Made by a program: the position numbers and the translations under genes
Source of the DNA: Litchfieldia salsa
GTDB lineage: Bacteria; Bacillota; Bacilli; Bacillales; Bacillaceae_L
Reading direction: 5' to 3'
Length of the DNA: 64,000 nt
NCBI RefSeq assembly: GCF_900104555.1
Contig: NZ_FNJU01000002.1
Location: 1-64,000 of the forward strand
Part shown: positions 25,976 to 35,952 of the stretch, in pieces
How positions within the stretch are numbered: the first letter of the stretch is position 1
How the letters are laid out: the number at the start of each line of letters is the position of its first letter
Notes under the pieces: model-generated
What the model was told of the DNA's origin: nothing
Databases searched by the model: none
Seen by the model: the letters and a program-made list of their open reading frames with translations, nothing else

Positions 25976-27214
25976 CTATTGGGTTGGTTCAACAGGTTTT
26001 TCGGAAAGTTGGAATGCTGTATGCAAAGCATTAATTGCTTTATGCATTTCCTTTTGTTTAACTAAAACCCAAATAGTTGTATGGCTATCAGCAGATTGGA
26101 GGATCCCGATACCTTCTTTTGAAAGTGCTGAAACAATTTTAGCAGTCACCCCAGGAACTCCATTCATTCCTGCACCCACAGTGGATACTTTTGCACACTC
26201 TCTTGTAACGGTTGGCTGATACCCTAAAGCCTCAAGAACATTTATTGCCTTATCTGTTTTATCACCAGCAACAGTATATACTACACTTGTCGGGGTGATA
26301 TTGAAGAAATCGACACTAATTTGTTCTTTTGCCATGGCTTTAAAAACTTCTGTCTGGACATTATATTGACCTTTTTTGGCTTGAACTTTAATTTGTGAAA
26401 CATTTGATACATGTGCAATACCAGTAATAATGCGCTCGTTTACATCTGTACCTTTATTTTCATCTTTGGTAAGACTTGTTACAAGTGTACCAACAGAATT
26501 AGAATAGGTTGAACGAATTCTAATAGGTACCTTTGCTTTCATCGCAATCTCAACTGCACGGGGATGAATTACTTTAGCCCCTTGATAAGCCATATTACAA
26601 ATCTCAGTATATGTTACAGAAGTAAGAGGTCTAGCGTCCTTCACAATCCGAGGATCAGCAGTCATTACACCTTCTACATCAGTGAAGATATCGATCCACT
26701 CAGCCTGAACAGCAGCTCCAATCGCAGCAGCTGATGTATCACTACCACCACGACCTAATGTCGTCACATCTCCAAATTCATTTACACCTTGGAAACCTGT
26801 TACAACAACCACTTCGTGTTCGTCAAGTGCCTGTAATAGTCTTTCACATTTCATTTCAGTAATTTTTGCATTTGTGTAGTCGTTATTTGTTCTAAATCCT
26901 GCTTGTGCACCATTAAAAGCTGTGGCACGTATTCCATTCTTGTTTAACAAATTCGTAAAGACTACACTTGAAATTAATTCACCACAAGACATGAGCATAT
27001 CCATTTCTCTCAAGCTTAATGTTGTTTTATTGGCATCAACAAGACTTAGTAATGTATCTGTTGAATATGGATCACCGTCTCTGCCCATTGCAGAAACGAC
27101 AACAACTATTTTGTGGCCATCAGCTATCGCTTTTTGAATATGATTCTTTGCTAAATCTCTTGTTTGTTCATCCTTAACAGATGTTCCGCCAAATTTTTGG
27201 ACGATTATACTCAT
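25976..27214 (-). CDS. dapG: Aspartate kinase I (diaminopimelate-sensitive type)
   Basis: Phosphorylates aspartate, the first step to lysine, methionine, threonine and cell wall diaminopimelate. The 412 residues have the kinase signature KFGGTSV at 7-13, GRGGSDTSA near 179 and two C-terminal ACT domains (about 265-400). B. subtilis DapG is 404 residues and occupies the same place between asd and dapA, which is why I choose dapG rather than lysC. The Shine-Dalgarno sequence is ACGGGGTG. Confidence 0.93.
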   Translation of the reverse strand: MSIIVQKFGGTSVKDEQTRDLAKNHIQKAIADGHKIVVVVSAMGRDGDPYSTDTLLSLVDANKTTLSLREMDMLMSCGELISSVVFTNLLNKNGIRATAFNGAQAGFRTNNDYTNAKITEMKCERLLQALDEHEVVVVTGFQGVNEFGDVTTLGRGGSDTSAAAIGAAVQAEWIDIFTDVEGVMTADPRIVKDARPLTSVTYTEICNMAYQGAKVIHPRAVEIAMKAKVPIRIRSTYSNSVGTLVTSLTKDENKGTDVNERIITGIAHVSNVSQIKVQAKKGQYNVQTEVFKAMAKEQISVDFFNITPTSVVYTVAGDKTDKAINVLEALGYQPTVTRECAKVSTVGAGMNGVPGVTAKIVSALSKEGIGILQSADSHTTIWVLVKQKEMHKAINALHTAFQLSEKPVEPTQ

Positions 27215-27324
27215 TTAATTAAACACCCCGTAATAGATGTCATAGATGAATGGCTAGAAAGTAGATGAGTTCCCACTCTCATGCCATTATCTCGTTGTAT
27301 TCTTAGTTCTTTCACTATGTGATG

Positions 27325-28374
27325 TTATTTAACTAATCCTAGCTTTATTAAGCTTTCAGCTATTTGTACTGAATTCCATGCAGCACCCTTAAGAAGATTA
27401 TCTGATACAACCCACATGTGAAATCCTTTATCGTTATCTAAATCTTTTCTTATTCTTCCGACAAATACATCATTTTTACCTACACAATGAGCAGGCATTG
27501 GATATACTTGGTTTGCAGGATCATCTTGTAATGTTACACCTGCAGATTCTTTTAATAAGCTCTTTAATTGTTCAGAACTTACTCCATTTTCTAATACCTC
27601 GAAATACACAGACTCAGAGTGACCTGTTTCAACCGGTAATCTTACACAAGTAGCTGCTACCTGAAGGTCTGGCATTGACATAATCTTCTTTGTTTCATTA
27701 ATCATTTTCATTTCCTCAAAGGTAAAACCATTATCCTGAAATTTATCAATTTGTGGAATCGCATTAAAAGCAATTTGATAATGCTTCTTATCCCCTTTGA
27801 CTGGTAGAATCTCTGGGTTAATTTCCTTACCTTCAAGTATTGCTTTGCTTTGATCTTTCAACTCATTGATAGCTGCTGCTCCAGCTCCAGAAACAGCTTG
27901 ATAGGTAGAAACAATTACCTTATTCAACCCATAAGATTTTCTAACAGGCTCTAGCGCCACTACCATTTGAATGGTAGAACAATTTGGATTGGCAATTATG
28001 CCATTGTGAGAATGAAGTGCATCTTCATTTACTTCAGGAACAACAAGTGGAACGTTCTCATCCATTCGAAAAGCACTGGTATTGTCTACAACAATTGCTC
28101 CACGCTTAACAGCCTCTGGTGCCATCTCTTTAGAGATATTACCACCAGCACTAAATAAAGCAATGTCCACGCCTTCAAATTTGTCTGGAGTTGCTACTTC
28201 TACAGTAATCTCTTGCCCGTTAAAAGTAACAACCTTCCCTGCAGATCTTTCAGAAGATAAAAGTGTAAGTTTTCCAACAGGAAAACCTCTAGATTCTAAT
28301 GTACGAATCATTTGTTGACCAACTGCGCCAGTTGCACCAAGCACTGCTACGTGAATACCATTTGTTTTTGCCAT
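27325..28374 (-). CDS. asd: Aspartate-semialdehyde dehydrogenase
   Basis: Reduces aspartyl phosphate to aspartate semialdehyde. The 349 residues have the NADP motif GATGAVGQQ near 13-21, catalytic Cys132 in NPNCSTIQ, and Arg245 and His252. The frame reaches an ATG at 28404 without a ribosome binding site; the ATG at 28374 has GGGGGT upstream (about 10 bases) and gives the usual start [16 protein letters not shown]. The 110-base spacer to dapG contains nested short inverted repeats. Confidence 0.94.
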   Translation of the reverse strand: MAKTNGIHVAVLGATGAVGQQMIRTLESRGFPVGKLTLLSSERSAGKVVTFNGQEITVEVATPDKFEGVDIALFSAGGNISKEMAPEAVKRGAIVVDNTSAFRMDENVPLVVPEVNEDALHSHNGIIANPNCSTIQMVVALEPVRKSYGLNKVIVSTYQAVSGAGAAAINELKDQSKAILEGKEINPEILPVKGDKKHYQIAFNAIPQIDKFQDNGFTFEEMKMINETKKIMSMPDLQVAATCVRLPVETGHSESVYFEVLENGVSSEQLKSLLKESAGVTLQDDPANQVYPMPAHCVGKNDVFVGRIRKDLDNDKGFHMWVVSDNLLKGAAWNSVQIAESLIKLGLVK

Positions 28375-28535
28375 GTTATTTTTTACCCCCAATTTATATA
28401 TCATTTTTAGATTTAATTTTGTACATTACTTCGTAAAGGAGCATTCTTCCTCAGGAGCTTGATTAAATCTAGTTAGAATGAAGAATCTATTATTTTTAAG
28501 TAAAATTGAATAACTATTATTTTAACACATTTACG

Positions 28536-28577
28536 TAGTAAAGAAGAGAAGAATTTTCTCATTTTTCTCCTCTTCTT
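28536..28577 (-). terminator. Hairpin terminator after spoVFB
   Basis: Thirteen-pair stem AAGAAGAGGAGAA/TTCTTCTCTTCTT (one G-U) with an 11-base loop. The following T content is low (TTTACTACG), so termination may be partial and spoVF readthrough into asd is possible. Confidence 0.6.
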
Positions 28578-28599
28578 ATTTTATCAGTTGAGAACAGGA

Positions 28600-29196
28600 T
28601 TAGCTATCACGAAATTTCTCAATAATTACCGGTTGTATTTGTCTTCCCTCTATAGCTGCAATCACTGTATCTTGTAGCAATTCCATTCTAGCAACCATTG
28701 AATTAGGTTTTTTGTCAGGTGCATCTTGACCAAACGGGATAAAATAGACATTTTTTGTAGACATTAGACGCATTAAGTTTACTCCATTTAACCCAAGAGC
28801 ATCATTCGTGGAAATTCCCAATACAACTGGATTCAAATTACGTAGAGTAGCTTTGGCCGCCATTAACACTGGAGATTCTGTCATAGCATTCGCAAATTTA
28901 CTCATTGTGTTTCCTGTTAGTGGAGCAATCACCATACAATCTAAAGGCAGTTTAGGACCTAGTGGCTCAGCACCAACAATTGAGTCTATGACTTTATTAC
29001 CTGTTACCTCTTCGAGCTTCTTAACCCAATCCTCACCTTTACCAAATCTAGTATTTGTAGCTTTTACGGTATGAGATACAACAGGTCTTACATCTGCACC
29101 CGCATCTACAAGCTTTTGTATTTCAGGTAAAACCGCATCGTAGGTACAATGAGAACCTGTTAATCCAAAACCAATTCGTTTCCCTTTAAAATCCAT
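28600..29196 (-). CDS. spoVFB: Dipicolinate synthase subunit B
   Basis: Flavoprotein-like subunit (198 residues) of spore dipicolinate synthase, which oxidises the DapA product to dipicolinic acid in the mother cell. Residues GFGLTGSHCTYD (8-19), VIAPLTGNTMSKFANAM (about 89-105) and SPVLMAAKATLRN are typical of the family. Its ATG overlaps the spoVFA stop by one base (TAATG). Confidence 0.95.
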   Translation of the reverse strand: MDFKGKRIGFGLTGSHCTYDAVLPEIQKLVDAGADVRPVVSHTVKATNTRFGKGEDWVKKLEEVTGNKVIDSIVGAEPLGPKLPLDCMVIAPLTGNTMSKFANAMTESPVLMAAKATLRNLNPVVLGISTNDALGLNGVNLMRLMSTKNVYFIPFGQDAPDKKPNSMVARMELLQDTVIAAIEGRQIQPVIIEKFRDS

Positions 29197-30095
29197 TATG
29201 CATTCTCCTCTCTATGTTGTAGTAGCTCTAATAGGAGTTGAGACATTACATTTGCAATGATTTGACCTGCTGTTTTCGGTGCGACAATCCCGGGCAAACC
29301 AGGAGCTAGTAAAGCTTTAATTCCCCTTTTTTCTGCATATCTAAAATCCGTACCACCTGGTTTTGATGCAAGATCTACAATTAACGTGTGAGGTGGCATT
29401 TTCGATATCACAGAAGAGGTTACAATATGATGTGGAATGGTATTAATACACACATCAATGTCACACACTTCTTTATCTAATTCTGAAAGATGGAATGGTG
29501 TTAACCCCATTTCTTTAATTCTTGCAATATGTTCTGTTTTTCTAGCCCCAACCTTCACATGTGCACCTAGTGCTGCAAAGGTTCTCGCTACACTCATTCC
29601 AACACGACCGAGTCCTAACACAATTACATTAGAATCATGAATGGTGATGTCAGTATGTTGAATGACCATCATAATTGTTCCTTCTACAGTTGGAATCGAA
29701 TTATAAATAGCCACATCATCTCTTTCAAACAATTTAACTAATTTTCGATTGGTCGAACTCACGATTCCTTCTAGATATGAATTACTAATCCCTGAAAAAA
29801 CAGTGCAATGTTCTGGTGTATTTGCAAGTATCTCTTCGGATAACAGTACTTTTTCATTTGAAAATATTGTATCTACTAGCCCTTCGGCATTAGTGCCAGG
29901 CACTGGTAGAATAATCGCATCTACAGTAGAAAAATCCACTTCATCCATTTGCTCCTTTGAAGCTCCGGTAAAGCCGTGATCTAGTTGATCGAAACCAATT
30001 AATGATAATTTTGCATCAAGTTCAATTAACTTCCTAACGACTTCCAATTGGCGTGCATCTCCACCTATAATTGCTACATGCAAACCCGTCAACAT
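29196..30095 (-). CDS. spoVFA: Dipicolinate synthase subunit A
   Basis: NAD(P)-binding subunit of dipicolinate synthase, 299 residues, with IIGGDARQLE near the start and the Rossmann motif VLGLGRVG near 156-163. The frame can start at a GTG (30104) that lies within the ribosome binding site AGAAGGTG; the ATG at 30095 is correctly spaced and matches MLTGLHVAIIGGDARQ of the family. In B. subtilis the operon is sigma-K dependent; I could not identify a convincing sigma-K promoter here. Confidence 0.95.
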   Translation of the reverse strand: MLTGLHVAIIGGDARQLEVVRKLIELDAKLSLIGFDQLDHGFTGASKEQMDEVDFSTVDAIILPVPGTNAEGLVDTIFSNEKVLLSEEILANTPEHCTVFSGISNSYLEGIVSSTNRKLVKLFERDDVAIYNSIPTVEGTIMMVIQHTDITIHDSNVIVLGLGRVGMSVARTFAALGAHVKVGARKTEHIARIKEMGLTPFHLSELDKEVCDIDVCINTIPHHIVTSSVISKMPPHTLIVDLASKPGGTDFRYAEKRGIKALLAPGLPGIVAPKTAGQIIANVMSQLLLELLQHREENA

Positions 30096-30228
30096 TCTAT
30101 TCACCTTCTTTTTAATAACTTAAAAAGTCACTACTTTATCAAAAAACTAAACGATATTGTTTCATTTTAACTATGTCGAATTAACTCTTACTCTTTCATC
30201 ATATGTAATGGAATCTAATGGGTGAATA

Positions 30229-30266
30229 GAAAAAAAAAGACCCTAAACTCAGGATGATTAGGTCAA
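30229..30266 (-). terminator. First of two tandem terminators ahead of spoVFA (distal)
   Basis: Stem GACC-TAA/TTA-G-GGTC with one bulge, then nine T on the minus strand. It lies downstream of the stronger terminator at 30267-30302. Confidence 0.65.
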
Positions 30267-30302
30267 TAAAAAAAGCAATCGAGAAGCTCGACTGCTTTTT
30301 TC
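30267..30302 (-). terminator. Rho-independent terminator downstream of ymxH
   Basis: A 15-pair stem AAAAAAGCAGTCGAG/CTCGATTGCTTTTTT with one G-U and a 3-base loop; T runs on both ends make it bidirectional. It is separated from ymxH by an inverted-repeat element. Confidence 0.88.
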
Positions 30303-30307
30303 TAATA

Positions 30308-30508
30308 GCTGTTTTCATATAGATTGTTGTTTTTAAAGTCGCAGGCCGAATACACTCCGCGTCCGGCGGGTGACCAGTAGCCTCCTCGTCGCTGTTGCTC
30401 CTGCGGGGTCTCACTTTGGCCACTGGTCCCGCAGGAGTCTACGTGTATTCAGCCTGCTTGGTACTACCTTTTCAATGCTGTCTAAAACAACAACTTAGAT
30501 GAAACAGC
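30308..30508. mobile_element. MITE-like inverted-repeat element, copy 2 (full length)
   Basis: A 201-bp non-coding element with terminal inverted repeats GCTGTTTTCAT (30308-30318) and ATGAAACAGC (30499-30508). Nested pairs run inward: TTGTTGTTTTTA with TAAAACAACAA, GCAGGCCGAATACAC with GTGTATTCAGCCTGC, and GACCAGT with ACTGGTC. The whole could fold into one long imperfect hairpin. Copy 1 at 6481-6637 lacks the centre. No transposase is present, so mobility would need one elsewhere. Confidence 0.6.
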
Positions 30509-30517
30509 CTTTCTTAT

Positions 30518-30778
30518 TTATTTGTTTTGTTCTGATGATAATTCCTCTGGAATATCAATTATTATCATGTCTGTGCCTATCTTCTTAATATGACTCCAAG
30601 GGACTCGAACTTCGTTTCCTTGTTTTTTTAGACCAAACCACTTTAATGAAGGAATTATTAATGCATTAATTTGTCCAGTCTGCTCATTAATTTCAAGATC
30701 GGTTTGTCCTAGTACTCCAAGTCTTTCGGCACGTTTAACATCAACAATTTCCTTACCACCTAACTCACTTAATCTCAT
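30518..30778 (-). CDS. ymxH: YlmC/YmxH family PRC-barrel sporulation protein
   Basis: An 86-residue protein with a single PRC-barrel domain (LSELGGKEIVDVKRAERLGVLGQ to VPWSHIKKIGTDMIIIDIP). The family is conserved in spore formers. AAGGAG precedes the ATG. A sigma-E-like -10 lies 29-36 bases upstream. It follows mlpA and is the last gene before an inverted-repeat element and two terminators. Confidence 0.88.
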   Translation of the reverse strand: MRLSELGGKEIVDVKRAERLGVLGQTDLEINEQTGQINALIIPSLKWFGLKKQGNEVRVPWSHIKKIGTDMIIIDIPEELSSEQNK

Positions 30779-30806
30779 GTTACCACTCCTTCACATTCCT
30801 TACTAC

Positions 30807-30814
30807 ATTGTATG
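30807..30814 (-). promoter_or_regulatory. Candidate sigma-E -10 element of ymxH
   Basis: The minus strand reads CATACAAT, a perfect sigma-E -10, placing a transcription start about 22 bases before the ymxH ATG. No good -35 is seen 13-15 bases upstream, so support is partial. Confidence 0.35.
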
Positions 30815-30853
30815 GAGTAGTCCTATAATTAGAAGTGAAATTAGTGTAATAAA

Positions 30854-32095
30854 TTAAATAATAATACTTTTCGGTAATTCCTCGTTCGGACTGATAAGTG
30901 CAACTGAATAAGTGTCTGTAAAAATTTGATTTGTAAGCTTATTAACACCTTCCTCATCAACACCATTAATCAAATCAATCATCTCATCTAACGTTCTATG
31001 CTTCTTAAGAAGTAGCTCATTTTTACCGTTACGGCTCATTCTACTATTTGTACTTTCCAGACTCAACATTAGATTACCCTTCATTTGCTCTTTACTATTT
31101 TTCAACTCTTTCGTCGTGATCCCTTCTTTCTTCAACTGTGAAAGAGTATCCATAATCGTTTCAAAGAGTGTATCTAATTGGTTAGCACCTGTACCGCCAT
31201 AGATCGTAAGAAGTCCATTATCCTGGAATGATGAGTGGTAAGAAAATACTGAATAAGCTAGACCTCGTTGTTCTCTGACCTCTTGGAAAAGACGGCTGCT
31301 CATACTGCCACCTAAAATATTATTAAGTACAATTAAGTTGTAGATATCTTTATCTCCAATTTGCAACCCATTATAGCCAATACACAAATGAGCTTGCTCG
31401 GTTTCTTTCTTCTTCATAATATTGTTTTTATGAAATGATGGTGGAGCATATTCCTTCTTAGAATGCTCTGATGAATATGATCCAAAATATTGTTCGATCT
31501 CTTTTATAAAGCTTTCATCGATATTACCAGCAACTGAAACGACTACATTATCTGGTGTATAGTACTCATTCATATATTGACGTAAGAGGTCACTGTTAAA
31601 AGCATTTAGAGTCTCTTCAGTCCCTAATATCGGATAGCCTAATGGGTGGTTTTCATAACAAGCTTTGCTTAATAAATCGTGAACAATATCATCTGGTGTA
31701 TCTTCATACATTTTAATTTCTTCAAGAACTACATTTTTTTCTTTAGCCAACTCTTCTTCGACAAATGTTGAATTAAAAAACATATCAGCTAATGTATCTA
31801 ATGCAAATTTAGAATGCTCATCTAATACCTTTGCATAATAACATGTATACTCTTTAGATGTGAAGGCATTAACTTGGCCTCCAATGCTATCAAATGATTC
31901 AGCTATTTCTCGAGCCGTGCGTGTTTTAGTACCTTTAAAAAACATATGTTCAAGAAAGTGTGAAACCCCATTATTGAGCTCATTTTCACTTCTAGATCCA
32001 GTACCAATCCAAACCCCTATCGCAACTGAACGAACAGTAGGTATATTTTCTAAAACAACTCTTACACCATTTTGGCATGTATATTTCTTAATCAA
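30854..32095 (-). CDS. mlpA: M16 family zinc metallopeptidase (MlpA)
   Basis: Processing-peptidase-like protease of 413 residues with intact zinc motif HFLEH at 46-50 and a downstream acidic helix (EKNVVLEEIKMYEDTPDD near 120-137) that supplies the third ligand. The start is TTG at 32095: GGAGG lies 8 bases upstream, and the resulting MIKKYTCQNGVRVVLEN matches the family start. B. subtilis MlpA is linked to regulation of extracellular protease production. A second M16 pair (ymfF/ymfH) occurs elsewhere in this window. Confidence 0.92.
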   Translation of the reverse strand: MIKKYTCQNGVRVVLENIPTVRSVAIGVWIGTGSRSENELNNGVSHFLEHMFFKGTKTRTAREIAESFDSIGGQVNAFTSKEYTCYYAKVLDEHSKFALDTLADMFFNSTFVEEELAKEKNVVLEEIKMYEDTPDDIVHDLLSKACYENHPLGYPILGTEETLNAFNSDLLRQYMNEYYTPDNVVVSVAGNIDESFIKEIEQYFGSYSSEHSKKEYAPPSFHKNNIMKKKETEQAHLCIGYNGLQIGDKDIYNLIVLNNILGGSMSSRLFQEVREQRGLAYSVFSYHSSFQDNGLLTIYGGTGANQLDTLFETIMDTLSQLKKEGITTKELKNSKEQMKGNLMLSLESTNSRMSRNGKNELLLKKHRTLDEMIDLINGVDEEGVNKLTNQIFTDTYSVALISPNEELPKSIII

Positions 32096-32159
32096 AGAGC
32101 CTTCCTCCCGTCTTATTTAGCACTCACCATTGATGTTTTAAAATATGAGTAGCTCCCTT

Positions 32160-33122
32160 TTACTTGTTTATGACACGGTCTTCACTTAATAATGTTGACA
32201 CATTATGGATAATATATTCTTTTTGTTTAATTGAAAGGATTAGAGTTTCTAACGCTTTTGCAGTTGAAGAGGTTGGATGCATCAAAATAAGAGCACCTGG
32301 ATGCACCTTACCCATTACTCTCTGAACAAGTACATGGGGTTCAGGACGTTGCCAATCAATGGTATCCACACTCCACATAATTGTTTTCATCCCTTGATTT
32401 GCGGCAATTTTCACCACTTCATCTCTATAGTTCCCAGCAGGTGGAGCAAAAAGACTTGGCTTTTCACCAGTTGTAGCTTCAATTACATCATTCGTTTTTG
32501 ACAATTGATCGACCACCGATGATGATGAAAGGGTTTTTAAATTGGGATGTGTATAAGAATGGTTTCCAACCTCATGTCCCGCTGAAACAATCATTTTGGC
32601 TAAGTCTGGATTTTCCTTAACCCATCTCCCCTCAAGAAAGAATGTTGCCTTAACTTTATGCTTTTTTAATGTTTCAAGCATATCTGGTATGTACTCATTT
32701 CCCCAGGCAACATTTATTAAGAAGGAAACCATCGGCTTTTCAGGGTTTCCACGGTATATAGCCTCAGGGGGTAAATCATCTAGATGTACTTTTGGTGACA
32801 CTTGTTTGTAAACAAGTTTATGCTCATCAAATTTGTTCGATTTTTTCATCTTTTTATAAGACGCATCAACATCTACTTTTAGACCGTTATAACCAGGTGT
32901 TGCTTTCCATACTTTATTAATTTCAGCATCAATAGGTTCTTTTTCATAGGCCTTAGCTTTCTCATCGATCTCTTTATATAAGGCATCAATTTGCTTTGAT
33001 ACAGTTTCACTATCATCTTTTAAATCACTTATATAATTAGAAGTATATGGATTCTGAGTCGTACTTATAGATATTAAGAAAATAAATAAAAACGCAATAA
33101 ATTGTATGTATGTTCTTTTCAT
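32160..33122 (-). CDS. ylxY: Polysaccharide deacetylase family protein YlxY
   Basis: Secreted or membrane-anchored protein of 320 residues. An N-terminal hydrophobic segment (about 5-22) is followed by a charged region and a NodB-homology domain (about 128-310) with GHEVGNHSYTHPNL. The first NodB motif reads VSFLINVAWGNEY where TFDDG is expected, so the metal-binding Asp pair is absent and activity is doubtful. A GTG at 33125 and ATG at 33122 are adjacent; GGGGGAG is better spaced to the ATG. Related to sporulation deacetylases. Confidence 0.87.
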   Translation of the reverse strand: MKRTYIQFIAFLFIFLISISTTQNPYTSNYISDLKDDSETVSKQIDALYKEIDEKAKAYEKEPIDAEINKVWKATPGYNGLKVDVDASYKKMKKSNKFDEHKLVYKQVSPKVHLDDLPPEAIYRGNPEKPMVSFLINVAWGNEYIPDMLETLKKHKVKATFFLEGRWVKENPDLAKMIVSAGHEVGNHSYTHPNLKTLSSSSVVDQLSKTNDVIEATTGEKPSLFAPPAGNYRDEVVKIAANQGMKTIMWSVDTIDWQRPEPHVLVQRVMGKVHPGALILMHPTSSTAKALETLILSIKQKEYIIHNVSTLLSEDRVINK

Positions 33123-33246
33123 CACAGCTCCCCCTTTATACTACAATTATGTGTATAAGGGACAAGGTAGAACTCGTTCATGTAAAATCTAAATAGAAAT
33201 ATGTTTCATATTATCGTTTACAGGAGCCGTAATCTTTTACAAGTGC

Positions 33247-33278
33247 GAAAAAAAAGCCCGGTTGACCAGGCCCTTTCT
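33247..33278 (-). terminator. Rho-independent terminator after pnp
   Basis: About ten-pair stem AAGGGCCTGG/CCGGGCTTTT with a TCAA loop and eight T on the minus strand. Confidence 0.88.
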
Positions 33279-33279
33279 T

Positions 33280-35394
33280 TTACTGCTCTTGTTTTTCTTT
33301 TTCCTGTTTAAGTACAGCTTTTCTTGATAAATTTACTCGTCCTTGTTTATCAATTTCAGTAACCTTAACTAGTATCTCGTCACCTAGAGAAACAACATCT
33401 TCAACTTTTCCGACACGTTCCTCAGCCAATTCAGAAATATGAACTAAACCATCTTTTCCATTAAAGATCTCAACAAATGCACCGAATTTTTCAATTCGTT
33501 TTACTTTACCTAGGTACATTTGTCCAACTTCAACTTCTCGAACAATGTCTTCAATGATTTTTTTAGCTTTGCTAATCATCTCTTCATTAATAGATGAAAT
33601 AAAGACTGTACCATCTTGTTCAATATCAATTTTTACACCAGTCTCTTCGATAATCTTATTGATTTGCTTACCGCTAGGCCCAATAACATCTCTTATCTTG
33701 TCTGGATTAATTTTCATTGAAACAATTTTAGGTGCGTACTTAGATAATTGATTTCTAGGATCTTGTATCGTGCTAAGCATTGATTCTAAGATCTCTTTAC
33801 GGCCAATTTTCGCTTGTTGTAATGCTTCTTCAAGAATCTCTCTTGATAGCCCATCAATTTTAATATCCATTTGTAGTGCAGTAATACCCTTTGAAGTACC
33901 TGCCACTTTGAAATCCATATCACCTAGGTGGTCTTCCATTCCTTGGATATCAGTAAGAACTGAATAATGTTCGCCAGATTTCACTAATCCCATTGCAATA
34001 CCAGCAACAGGAGCCTTAATAGGCACACCAGCATCCATCATTGCAAGAGTACTTGCGCAGATACTAGCTTGTGAAGTTGAACCATTTGACTCTAGTACTT
34101 CCGATACTAAACGAATTGTGTAAGGGAAGTCCTTCTCAGACGGGATGATAGGCTCTAATGCTCTCTCACCTAACGCACCATGACCAATTTCACGGCGTCC
34201 TGGTCCTCTCATTGGTCCAGTTTCTCCCACACTAAATTGTGGGAAATTATAATGATGCATAAAACGTTTTGATTCTTCAATTCCTAAGCCGTCTAGGATT
34301 TGAACATCACCTAACGCACCAAGGGTACAAATACTAAGTGCTTGGGTTTGTCCACGTGTAAATAATCCTGAACCATGTGTTCTTGGTAATAATCCTACTT
34401 CAGAAGACAGCTGTCTTATTTGATCAATTTTTCTGCCATCTGGGCGGATCTTTTCGACAGTAATAAGTCTACGAACTTCCTCTTTAACAAGCTTGTACAA
34501 AATTTCTTTAACTTGTTTAAGAGTACTATCATCTGCTTCTTGCTCTTCAAACTTCTGAATAACCGCAACTCTTACTTCATTAATAGCAGCTTCTCTAGCA
34601 TGTTTCTCAACCACCTGAACTGCATCTGTAAGATCTTTTTCAGCCATTTCTCGGATTTGGTTTTCAATATCTTTATCTAATTCATAAAGCTTTATTTCTA
34701 ACTTTTCTTTGCCAATCTCAGCAACAATTTTTTCCTGGAAGGAAATTAATCGCTTAATTTCTTCATGACCAAACATGATTGCTTCAAGCATCGTTTCTTC
34801 TGAAACTTCATCTGCTCCCGCTTCAACCATGTTAATTGCATCCTTTGTGCCAGCAACTACAAGGTGAATATCACTCTTTTCAAGCTGCTCAACTGAGGGA
34901 TTTATAACAAATTCGTTATCGATTCGACCAACTATTACTCCAGAGATTGGCCCGTCAAAAGGAATATCTGATACGCTTAATGCAAGTGAAGAACCAAACA
35001 TTGCAGCCATTTCTGAAGAGCAGTTTTGGTCCACACTCATTACAATACTTATAACTTGAACTTCATTACGAAAACCATCCGCAAATAAAGGTCGAATAGG
35101 TCGGTCAATAAGACGACTTGCTAAAATTGCTTTTTCACTTGGTCTACCCTCACGCTTAATAAATCCACCAGGGATCTTACCAACTGCATATAATCTTTCC
35201 TCATAATTCACTGTTAATGGAAAGAAATCTAAGTTTTTTGGTTCTTTTGAAGCTGTAGCAGTACTTAGAACGACTGTTTCACCATATCGGACCAAGACCG
35301 CACCGTTTGCCTGTTTTGCCAGTTGTCCAATTTCAACTGTAAGCTCACGGCCTGCCCAGTTCATGGAAAAATGCTTTTTACCTTGTTGATCCAT
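33280..35394 (-). CDS. pnp: Polyribonucleotide nucleotidyltransferase (PNPase)
   Basis: Phosphorolytic 3'-5' exoribonuclease of 704 residues: two RNase PH domains (about 10-230 and 310-540, with the [21 protein letters not shown]-type substrate-binding segment), a KH domain with [11 protein letters not shown] near 563 and an S1 domain (about 620-690). AGAGGAG precedes the ATG. It lies downstream of rpsO, as in most bacteria, but the rpsO terminator lies between them. Confidence 0.97.
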   Translation of the reverse strand: MDQQGKKHFSMNWAGRELTVEIGQLAKQANGAVLVRYGETVVLSTATASKEPKNLDFFPLTVNYEERLYAVGKIPGGFIKREGRPSEKAILASRLIDRPIRPLFADGFRNEVQVISIVMSVDQNCSSEMAAMFGSSLALSVSDIPFDGPISGVIVGRIDNEFVINPSVEQLEKSDIHLVVAGTKDAINMVEAGADEVSEETMLEAIMFGHEEIKRLISFQEKIVAEIGKEKLEIKLYELDKDIENQIREMAEKDLTDAVQVVEKHAREAAINEVRVAVIQKFEEQEADDSTLKQVKEILYKLVKEEVRRLITVEKIRPDGRKIDQIRQLSSEVGLLPRTHGSGLFTRGQTQALSICTLGALGDVQILDGLGIEESKRFMHHYNFPQFSVGETGPMRGPGRREIGHGALGERALEPIIPSEKDFPYTIRLVSEVLESNGSTSQASICASTLAMMDAGVPIKAPVAGIAMGLVKSGEHYSVLTDIQGMEDHLGDMDFKVAGTSKGITALQMDIKIDGLSREILEEALQQAKIGRKEILESMLSTIQDPRNQLSKYAPKIVSMKINPDKIRDVIGPSGKQINKIIEETGVKIDIEQDGTVFISSINEEMISKAKKIIEDIVREVEVGQMYLGKVKRIEKFGAFVEIFNGKDGLVHISELAEERVGKVEDVVSLGDEILVKVTEIDKQGRVNLSRKAVLKQEKEKQEQ

Positions 35395-35547
35395 GTTTTT
35401 TCTCCTCTCGTATGTAAAAATTTCAATAGAAATTTATTGTCCATATTCATTAGTATGTATTTTTAGTATGAACTATATTATTTAATGATATCATTAGAAT
35501 TCGTGTATGTAAAAAATTGCTATAATTTTAATAGATTTTATTGCTAA

Positions 35548-35573
35548 TAAAAAAGCGGGAATTATCCCGCTTT
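35548..35573 (-). terminator. Rho-independent terminator after rpsO
   Basis: Perfect 8-bp stem AAAGCGGG/CCCGCTTT with a 6-base loop and six T on the minus strand. Confidence 0.9.
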
Positions 35574-35580
35574 CTGTAAG

Positions 35581-35877
<297 letters not shown>

Positions 35878-35879
35878 CT

Positions 35880-35921
35880 ATTACCGAGCAGACGTTGGTG
35901 ATTCGTCTTGCCAAGCAATGG
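35880..35921 (-). ncRNA. Possible S15-binding leader of rpsO
   Basis: Just upstream of rpsO the minus strand can form CCA-TTGCT-TGG next to AGACG-AATCACCAA-CGTCT, inside a weak closing helix ACC/GGT. In Geobacillus S15 represses its own mRNA through a leader three-way junction; whether this RNA is the equivalent is inference. Confidence 0.25.
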
Positions 35922-35952
35922 TTCTATAACACGTTTATAAGAATAACTCTTT

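Noticed and set aside
30096-30228. Sigma-K promoter of spoVFA
   Set aside because: CATAGTTAA resembles the -10 (CATAnnnTA) with one mismatch, but no AC-type -35 sits at the right distance.
30199-30423. 74-residue minus-strand open frame over the inverted-repeat element
   Set aside because: It reads through two terminators and the GC-rich repeat; no ribosome binding site and no resemblance to a protein family.
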